Below the pieces are notes generated by a model. The model was not told the origin of the DNA. It made no database searches and was given only the letters and a program-made list of their open reading frames with translations. Below are positions 56,537 through 64,000 of a stretch of DNA of 64,000 nt, in pieces (position 1 is the first letter of the stretch; every line of letters begins with the position of its first letter). The position numbers and the translations under genes were made by a program. Location of the stretch: the NCBI GenBank assembly GCA_030762895.1, contig CM061070.1, positions 32,887,652-32,951,651 of the forward strand, in the 5' to 3' direction. Origin of the DNA: Sophora flavescens. Its lineage: Eukaryota; Streptophyta; Magnoliopsida; Fabales; Fabaceae.

Positions 56537-56990
56537 TAGGGGTGTAATCGGGTCGGTTTGGATCGGATTTGAGGGGTTTCATCATCCGAACCGATTAAAT
56601 TTGATCGATTTGGATCGATTCGGATTTGGCGAATTTTCAGCTATGGATCCGAACCGATCACAATCGGATTGGTTCGGTTCGGATCATCGGGTTACCTTTT
56701 TTTTTAAAAAAAATTTACACTTAAATATTAATAAAATAAAATATACATATTTAATTATTAATTATATTAAATATCTATATAATAATATATTAATATTATA
56801 TTAAATAATTTAAAAATAAATATTTTATTGGGTTCGGATCGGTTCGGATCAGATTTCTCGGATCCGAGACCCGAACCGATCTGGTTCGGATTGACGTTTT
56901 GGAATCCGATCCGATGATTCGAACCAATCCACCAAAACCGGTTCGGATCCGCCGGGTTCGCGGACCGGATCGGATCCGCTTACACCCCTA
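56537..56990. mobile_element. hAT-like MITE with perfect 8-bp target duplication
   Basis: The left end TAGGGGTGTAATCGG and the right end in reverse complement, TAGGGGTGTAAGCGG, are inverted repeats. GCTGCACC is duplicated at 56529-56536 and 56991-56998. The arms repeat 'ggttcggatc' words around an AT core. Length 454 bp, non-coding. Confidence 0.88.
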
Positions 56991-56998
56991 GCTGCACC

Positions 56999-59590
56999 CT
57001 CATATGAGTTCACGAACCCTTAGGGTTAAGATCCAAAAATTCATATATGGAAACAACTACAAACACTAGAAGACCCTAAGTTTGATATCCGAAAATGAGA
57101 GATTCAGATATAGACACAGACGCAAACACCCAAACTCGTCGCACGATGTATGGACGATGGGTGGCGTAGACATGGTTGCTAGTGTTTTGGCAATGGTCCA
57201 CCACAACCCACAATGATGCTTATATCTGAAGGAGCTGATAATGCAAAACCATTTTGTTAAAGACTAAACAACAATACTAAACTTTTCAAAATTCTAACTA
57301 GGTTTTCAGTAACCATTCGCTTCTCTAAATTGCCAATAACATTTCATTCAAAAGAACAGACATGATTAAATGGTGTAGCATAGACGACATTTTAGAGTGC
57401 GTCAACTGATAGAACTGTTAGAATGACAAATTCTTCAACACACTGTAGTTGAAGGGGTGCACCAATGCACCATTTGACTTGACCTAATGTGGGTGTTGAC
57501 ATTATTTTTTAAAATTACAAATACAACCCAAATATTTTTGAATTTGAATTTGTCCCACAACCCTCAGCCACCTCCTAGCAATGTCTAATCATACAACCAG
57601 CCCAACCCTTCACCATCCAAGATCGCAACATGTCAACCCATTGATCTCACCCTCTCAACATATGTTCCACCAAAAATGGCAATAGCCCCTCCATGAAAAC
57701 CGCTTCTCACCACAAGCTGCCCAAATGTTGTTCCCAACCAACCTCAACGTCAACCTTTGCCATTTACAATCACAATGCTGAAAGCCATCTCTGCCAGACT
57801 CAACGTTGTCCCTCCACCTAGTGGTGGAGCTTGACTGAATCTTTTGAGGAGGTCAATTAGCTAAGTGTTAGATGTATACATATATATTTCACAAATATTG
57901 TATAAAGTATTTGGAGGTGCAGTGGATTATTCCACCATCTTTATGCACATGAGCGGGGTTAAAATCTCGCTTGGAACATTTTTGTATTATTTTTGCATTA
58001 AATGCAAAAAAATGGAAAAAAAAATCTCTAGCATAAGATTCGAACTCAGAGCCTAAGAGTTGTAGGAATAATTTTGCACTACAATATTATAAGCCCTTTG
58101 AAATGTATATTGCAAGAAAAATATATATAATATAACATTGTTGCTCCAATACGTATATATATCAACAAACAAAAAAAACTTGGGAGAGCCGGGACTCATC
58201 CTTGTCATCGAGAAGATCCACCCCTGCCTCCACCTCAAGCCATCCTTCGTCATTGTTGAACCTCGTCACACACTGCCCAAATCGCAAGCTATCCTATTGG
58301 CAAGAAGATGCTATGCCTCAAACATTCTCCATCACAGCTACAAATGTTTTTTTTTTTTTTTTGTATTAATTTATTTGATGTTTCTACTTTCTAGGTTGAT
58401 GGGGGTTGTTATTGAGGTTTTCATGGGTGAAGAAAAGAAAATGGAGGGTATTTGTATTAATGTAGGATTTTCATTCATCTCATGCTATCGAGATGGCGAG
58501 ATCCGAGAGAGGACGTCAATGGTAGGTGATCGTGAGCTCGTAGTGAAGATGAAGATGACAACTGAGGGATGCGGCCGGGGGAGGGAGGTGGCTTTGATGT
58601 GCCATTTTCATAAATAAAAATTTACCTTAACAATAGGTGGCAGCCCTTATTAATCTCAACCATTGATTCAAATTCTAACTAAATCATTGGCTCTACAATG
58701 ATGCATTCATGAATTTGCCCTGCAGGAATATATATATATATAGAGAGAGAGAGAAGAGTTTCTGTCTAGTTTGAGTTGATAAAAAAACATTGGTTTACAT
58801 GTCATATACGTCGTCTTTTTCTTTTTTACATTGGTCATATAAGTTATATTTTATTTTCAAATAGGACCTATACATTATGTTTCGTGTGACATGTTAGTCC
58901 TTTCCATCAATCTGTACATGACGGCATCAGTTCTACGATTACCATGGAAGACGAAACAAAACGTATGGGACCAAAATGAGGATCAATGAAAGGCAACATA
59001 TATTTTATTTTATTTTTTTCATTTTAGTTCTATACGTTATGTTCCATCTTCCACATTTGTCCTTTCCGTCAATTCCTTTTTGACGACTAATGTGGGTGAC
59101 AAAATATAATGTATAAGACCAAAACATAAAAAATAAAACATATAAGACCAAAGTGAAAAAAAAAAAAATACATACTGGACCAATTAATCTATTTTACCTA
59201 ATAAAGAAGCAGCGTGTCAAAGTAAATAATAAACACCGCCTATCAAAGTACATCCAAAAGAAAAGTCCAGAGTCCAGACACCTTATCCATGATGTAAACC
59301 ATCAAATAACTTACTTCCAACAACACATGCAAATTTTCAAACAAGCAAGATAATATGGAAGAGAACAAACCCCAATAAATTATCATTAATAGCATCAGAT
59401 AATGGATGACATAACCAAAATATTTGTTATTGTGGACATTTTTTTTTATAACCAAAATTATATTAATATTAGTACTTGAGTACTAAAAACCAAATACAAA
59501 TTGAACCACCTACACAAGAAGGGGACAAAGTAAGTGTTCAACCTATAGGATTATAGGTTGAGAAACTAACTTTAACCCCAAACACCCATT
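56999..59590. other. Intergenic DNA with unassigned repeat fragments
   Basis: 57420-57860 and 58150-58330 are C-rich, stop-containing stretches resembling decayed coding or repeat DNA. 58730-58755 is a (TA)n(GA)n tract. 58790-59160 repeats 'gtcctttcc' and 'cgtatgggaccaaaat' words in both orientations and looks like a decayed relative of the MITE at 52222. The ORF at 58138-58617 has no recognisable domain. Confidence 0.35.
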
Positions 59591-59591
59591 A

Positions 59592-59671
59592 ACACCTGTA
59601 GCATAACAGTAACCCAACAAAACCAAAACCACACCTGTAGCATAACAGTAACCCAACAAAACCAAAACCCA
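59592..59671. repeat. Direct repeat of about 38 bp, two copies
   Basis: 'Cacctgtagcataacagtaa' followed by 'cccaacaaaaccaaaacc' occurs twice in tandem. Confidence 0.85.
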
Positions 59672-60297
59672 CATAAAAACAGCCGAGAAAAAGTCTACCG
59701 CGAAAGCCACCTAAAGATGCCAATTGCCCCCACCAAAGCCAACCTTCCAGACCAAACCCAAATGGCAACCAAAGTTACCGAATGACCCAACCAAACTTAA
59801 ACTTCCAATACCATAAGACCACAAGAAACCTTGAGCACCCATAACACAAAGACCCCCCCTCCCACCTATCCCTCTCTTCCCCTTGCAGATCATCTTACCA
59901 TTCCAACCTTGATTCCTAGTACAACTTAGAACTGAATATCAAGTACAGTTCTGATGACCACGAAACAGGTATCTGGCCTGAACCCAACTTATGATCCAAG
60001 TTTTATGAAACTGAGCGTATTACACTTCTTTAACTAGTGTCTTAAAAGTAGGATTCAAAGCAAGAAAAATCAAGGGAAAAGGTATGATTCCCTTGAAAAG
60101 GGACAAAATAGAAAGCTTATAAATGCTAAAAATGCTTTCATAAAAATCTTCTACTAATTCGTGTGCTTTCCCACAGCTTTGCTAATAAGGATATTAGATC
60201 CATGTACCCCTAAAAGAAAATATTTGTTCCTATATAATCCAGTGATTAAAAAAAACAAAAAACAAGAACCTGCTCCCAATATAGCATCGTCTAGGCA
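59672..60297. other. Downstream region of the DUF4535-type gene
   Basis: The minus-strand 3' UTR of the gene at 60298 should lie here. No poly(A) signal was clear. The Gly-rich minus ORF at 59711-59893 looks like chance. Confidence 0.35.
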
Positions 60298-60471
60298 CTA
60301 ATTATCATCTTTACCCTTCTCGGACTTGCGGTATTTTTCCTCGTATTCCTTTGCCGTGAGCAAGGCAGTGTCAACTAGCTTCACAATGTTAGGAACTTGA
60401 TAATTCTGAGCCACGTAAACCCCAAAAACTGTCCCTGCTATGAAAGAGAAGCAGCTCCTGATTATACCCAT
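60298..60471 (-). CDS. Small single-span membrane protein, DUF4535-type
   Basis: 57 residues from ATG at 60471. It starts M-G-I-I-R-S, then has one hydrophobic span (about residues 7-22, ending G-V-Y-V-A-Q-N-Y), then V-P-N-I and a soluble charged tail (K-E-Y-E-E-K-Y-R-K, with K-D-D-N at the end). I recognise this as the short plant protein family DUF4535, whose function is unknown to me. The length fits. An in-frame ATG 18 codons upstream exists, but the conserved family start is M-G-I-I, and an acceptor-like 'ttatttctgacag' (minus strand, ending at 60532) lies between the two, so the upstream ATG is unlikely to be used. A hydrophobic N-terminal span of this kind suggests membrane anchoring; the compartment is not evident. 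Confidence 0.68.
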   Translation of the reverse strand: MGIIRSCFSFIAGTVFGVYVAQNYQVPNIVKLVDTALLTAKEYEEKYRKSEKGKDDN

Positions 60472-60531
60472 AGTCACTTGGGTGCTTGTTATGAAATTTC
60501 TGCTATTGAGAAATCGCTTTTGCAAGAATCA

Positions 60532-62733
60532 CTGTCAGAAATAAGCAAATCAGAATTTGGTCAAATTGACATGAGAAGTGCTTTCGGGGTTTTTCTGTTG
60601 TTGGCTTGGCCTTTGACTGAGAAAAGTTTTTACTGGCACAGTATTATAAAGGACAGCAAATAGAGTACTGTTGAAAACAATAGTATTTGGATGTGAAAAT
60701 TGCTTCTAACTTTTAACCCCATGGGGTGTTTGGCAAGAACTGGTTTAGAGCTGTTCACATTTATACTAGTTTTCACTTTTCAATATTTAAGTTATCACCA
60801 AACAAATAAGAACTTAAAATCAGCCCCATTGTGATTAGGTATCTGGTTTTTGCAAATTGGTAAACACACCCTTTATTTCAAAGATCAAGTACTTTCTAAA
60901 TAAATGAACTTAATATTTTGTTTTTGACTTAGGTTTATAAAATTTGAATGCAATCATCAAATGATTAAACAAAGTAAAAATTAAAAAATGTGCATTTAAC
61001 ATAACAAAAAGGCTTGTAGGTTGATAGGAAAGTTACACAAAATTTCTAGCAAAAACTAGTATGATTTTCCAAAATTGAATTGTGGAAGCTAAGAATCACC
61101 AGAAGATAAAACTCATAATGGTTTCAAATCCATTATCTGGATTAAAATAAACATATTCTTAAAAAAGACAGTTTGCAGATAATCAGAAAACTGGGACCAT
61201 GGCATCTTTTTTTTATAAAAAAATATCTTTGCTAAAATGTTAGCAATATCAGACTCCAAAAGGCATCTTCACCTTGAGCAGAAAACAAGTTTGGATGAGT
61301 GTTTAACAAACGTGATTTTGGATAGAATTAATTTTGTAGAATTGATTTTAATATAATTGAGTTTGAAGTAAAGTGATTTATGTTTGGATACATTAACATA
61401 AAAGTGAGTTGAACAATAAATTTGAGGCTAAAAATCACGTCTGGGGGCAAAAGCTCCAAATTCTAACTTGAAGTTAGAATCAATTCCAGAGGCAAAATCA
61501 ATTCAAGTCAAGAACACCCAAACATGTCAAAATCAATTTTATGTCCCTGGATTCACTTTTGCCTCTCACAAAAGTGAATCCAAACATGCACAGGTCTTAG
61601 GTCATTAGAAATAAGGAAGCATATCACTGAATCAAATAAATAGTTGCATGCACATAACAGGAGAGAACTAATATAAACAACTGCTCTTATGCACTTCATC
61701 TCCTCCAAAATCTTCATTCAAAGGAAAACAAATAAAAACATTTTATATCTAAAGAGAAGGAAGCACAATGCACTTCTGATGCAGTTGAATTTTAAAAGCA
61801 CGTCTACAAGTGGATAGTCAAAGATACCTGAATAGCCTAATCAGAGTTCTTGCCGTTACCACAAGTTGAAACCAAAAGGTTGTGTAAACTCAACTGTAAA
61901 GTAACCTGTGCCATGAACATCAGACATGTCTTTGATATCGAAACATTGAAAATTGGAAAGAGGAAGTTTATACAAATTACATGTAAACAAGTTTTACCGG
62001 GATTTATGGCATGTGCTGCTCTATATGAGAAAAATCAGAATACATTAAGACAATGATTTTGCTCTGCTTGCAAGATGGGATTGAGTCTTATCACTGATTC
62101 TTCTCAACAATGATAGATACAAAGCTCTAGAGAAAGCAGCTGCATATGAAAATATAAAGTTATGTTCTAATTCTAATATTAGTGGAAAAGTAAATCATTT
62201 TTCCCCTAAACTTGATTTATGTTTCATCATATAGGTCTGTTGGTTTGATCAGTACAGCGGCACTTATTTGCAGTTGCAGAGTAATAGATTAACTGGATGA
62301 GTCGCCTACTGGTTGAACTTTCACTTACAGGTTTGTCGGGGTTATCTCAAACATTTTCCTAATATATAATTACAGTTCTATTATTTGACATTATTTACAT
62401 TCTGGCACATTCAAGAAACAAGGCAAAAGCAATAAAACCAATTAAAAAAACTCGGGTTCAGAATAACATATATCAGCAACTAATTGAAAGTTCAAGCAAC
62501 TGAATTGGTTTCCCCCAATTATCAACCAAATTCACAAAATAACCAGTTTTCAGTATATAACTTCAAGAATTAAACCCAGTAAGCGCTATCAATAGCATGA
62601 TAAACTATTCAAATCATCACAGATCCCACAGATTCTAGCTTTGGGTATTGATGGAAACAAGAAATGATGCAATTGGAAGCAAACAGAATGTGCAGAGAAA
62701 CCATTCAAACAAAACCCCGTGAGATTCGTGTAC
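60532..62733 (-). other. Possible 5' UTR intron of the DUF4535-type gene
   Basis: The minus-strand donor CAG|GTACAC at 62734/62733 and the acceptor 'tttctgacag' at 60532 would remove 2.2 kb. The interval has no coding signal and contains a MITE (61290-61600). Purely inferred from splice-site quality. Confidence 0.3.
61290..61600. mobile_element. MITE with 'gtttggat' inverted ends
   Basis: 'Gttttggatgagtg' near 61290 and 'atccaaacatgcac' near 61580 are inverted. The interior repeats 'aattgattt' and 'aaatcaatt', as in the copies at 15125 and 49615. Confidence 0.45.
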
Positions 62734-62900
62734 CTGAATGGATAGATGACGGAAGAACCAAGATTCTGTGGAGTTCAAACACAACGGAGATTTTGCTACA
62801 CATTGGAACTCCCATCGGAGACTTCTAGGGTCACCATATAACCCGGAAAAATCCGATGGACTTTTTGGAGTATCCGACCCGAACCGGTCCAATATAATTC
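62734..62900 (-). other. Candidate 5' UTR exon of the DUF4535-type gene
   Basis: It ends at a good donor, CATTCAG|GTACAC. A TATA-like 'aattatattgg' (minus strand) lies near 62890-62900, so the exon may begin a little to the left of 62880. An ORF (62635-62892) crosses it without known domain. Confidence 0.28.
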
Positions 62901-62974
62901 AGCCGGAACAGAAAATATTAACCTCCAAATCAATTTGGGCTAGGTGACAAGGTGTGACTTGTGCACTCCTTCTT

Positions 62975-63470
62975 AAGGGGTGTAACTAATCAATTTGATT
63001 TGGTTTTTAATCAAAAAAAAATCCAAATCAATCAAAATTGATTTGGATAAGTTTGATTCGATTTTAAAAAAAAATTTCTATCAAACCCAAACCAAACCAT
63101 TTAAGAACGGTTTGGTTCGGTTCAAATCCAAAGATTGTTAAATTTCAAAATATCTATAAATATTAAATATATAAATTATTAAAATATATATAAATTAAAT
63201 ATAATGAATATTAAACTATTAAAATATAGATAAATATTAATATATAATAAATATTACATATTAAAAAATATTAAAATATAGTAATTGGTTCACTTCGGTT
63301 TAGTTCGATTCCGGAATCCTTGAAACTGAGAACTGAACCAATCGTCATCGAGCTTGGTTTGGTTTGGTTGGGTTCGGACCCGAACACCAAAAAAATCCGA
63401 ACCAATTTATTTGGTTTGTTTTGAATCTTCGAGTTAGTCGGGTCATTGGTTTGGGTCTTACACCCATATC
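62975..63470. mobile_element. hAT-like MITE, 'ggggtgtaa' type
   Basis: The left end 'aggggtgtaact' and the right end 'gtcttacaccca' are inverted. The arms repeat 'ggtttggttcgg' and 'accgaaccaatt' words around an AT core, as in the element at 56537 but from another subfamily. No clean 8-bp duplication was found. Confidence 0.5.
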
Positions 63471-63857
63471 GTTTTTCGATCCATTCCCATCTATTTTCTT
63501 AATATTAATATTTTAGAATAGATTTTTAATTTTTACTTAAATTACAAATGTCACGTGGCTTTTAATAATAACGTACCACGCTTGTCAAACTCCAACAAAA
63601 TAATCCCTCAAGAAAAATAAAATAAAAAAACCTCCATAAAAAATAAACTCCATGAAGAATAACACTAATCAACAAGATGTCTTACATACAAGCAATGTTT
63701 CAAAAATGCACCAACAGGAGGATAAAAAAGGAGAATGTTTCAAGGTTTTATATTAGTGTAAAATATGTAATAAATAGGAAAGGGTAATGTCAGTGAATAA
63801 AAAATGAGACGATATAAATGAAGTGGTGGCAGAACCGTAATTATCAGGTTCATTTAG
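63471..63857. other. AT-rich intergenic DNA
   Basis: Nothing recognisable. Confidence 0.4.
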
Positions 63858-64000
63858 ATCACTTTTATCGTCAGTTGTTTAAACAACTGACGTTAAAAAT
63901 TTAACTTTTACGTCGGTTATTTTAACAATTGACGTAAAAGATGACTTTTAACGTCAGTTGTTTAAACAACTGACATAAAAGTTGATTTCCCAAATTTTTA
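63858..64000. repeat. Fragment of a second CACTA element of the 'aacgtcagtt' family, cut by the window edge
   Basis: Hairpins CGTCAGTTGTTTAAACAACTGACG (written here as CGTCAGTTG, TTTAAA, CAACTGACG) occur near 63870 and 63950, matching the repeats at 16690 and 40085. The terminus CACTAGTG was not seen. Confidence 0.7.

Noticed and set aside
58138..58617. 159-codon ORF
   Set aside because: Runs through a T-tract and repeat-like DNA; no domain, no splice or promoter context.

Overview
The window is nuclear DNA of a flowering plant. It is AT-rich and has spliced genes with GT-AG introns, a complete AINTEGUMENTA-LIKE (AP2) gene with nine exons, and dense nested transposons. The MITE types and the repeated ATCGAT-palindrome minisatellite resemble what I know from papilionoid legumes, so a legume is the best guess, but nothing in the window proves the species.

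Layout. 1-3715: LTR-retrotransposon debris in minus orientation. 3797-5757: a hAT-like MITE, a dead LINE reverse-transcriptase fragment and two further MITEs. 7790-8990: a five-monomer higher-order tandem repeat. 9840-14300: promoter, leader with a 41-codon upstream ORF, and the AIL6/AIL7(PLETHORA)-type transcription factor gene, which includes a 9-nt microexon. 15125-16190: two MITEs. 16405-40994: a three-level nest in which a hAT-like element is split by a 23.8-kb CACTA element (16668-40489, 3-bp duplication ATA). That CACTA element is itself split by a 17.8-kb retrotransposon insertion (18972-36796, 5-bp duplication CTAAG). 42585-46345: an ATCGATTA palindrome array, then a second copy of the LTR sequence seen at 1-2545, with an expanded minisatellite inside it. 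46430-47632: a CACTA-like element carrying a captured piece of a G-type lectin receptor kinase gene. 47633-60290: mostly gene-free DNA with MITEs, two of them with perfect target-site duplications. 60298-60471: a small DUF4535-type membrane protein gene on the minus strand, possibly with a 5' UTR exon near 62734. 62975-64000: another MITE, then a fragment of the same CACTA repeat family.

The most unusual object is the 17.8-kb insertion at 18972-36796. It is a mosaic of about twenty segments from two non-autonomous LTR-retrotransposon families (called A and B here), in both orientations. Some joins fall exactly at the LTR/primer-binding-site border. Others carry small snap-back palindromes, and one is LTR end-TTAA-LTR start, as expected for an unprocessed 2-LTR circle junction. 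Yet one clean 5-bp target duplication flanks the whole thing, and undisturbed duplicate copies of the target lie next to it in the CACTA element. This suggests that reverse-transcribed, end-joined, recombined cDNA was integrated as a single molecule. No reverse transcriptase, RNase H or integrase is visible in it, so autonomous relatives would have had to supply these.

Host genes are few: one developmental transcription factor and one tiny membrane protein. They share no visible pathway. The rest is transposon biology.
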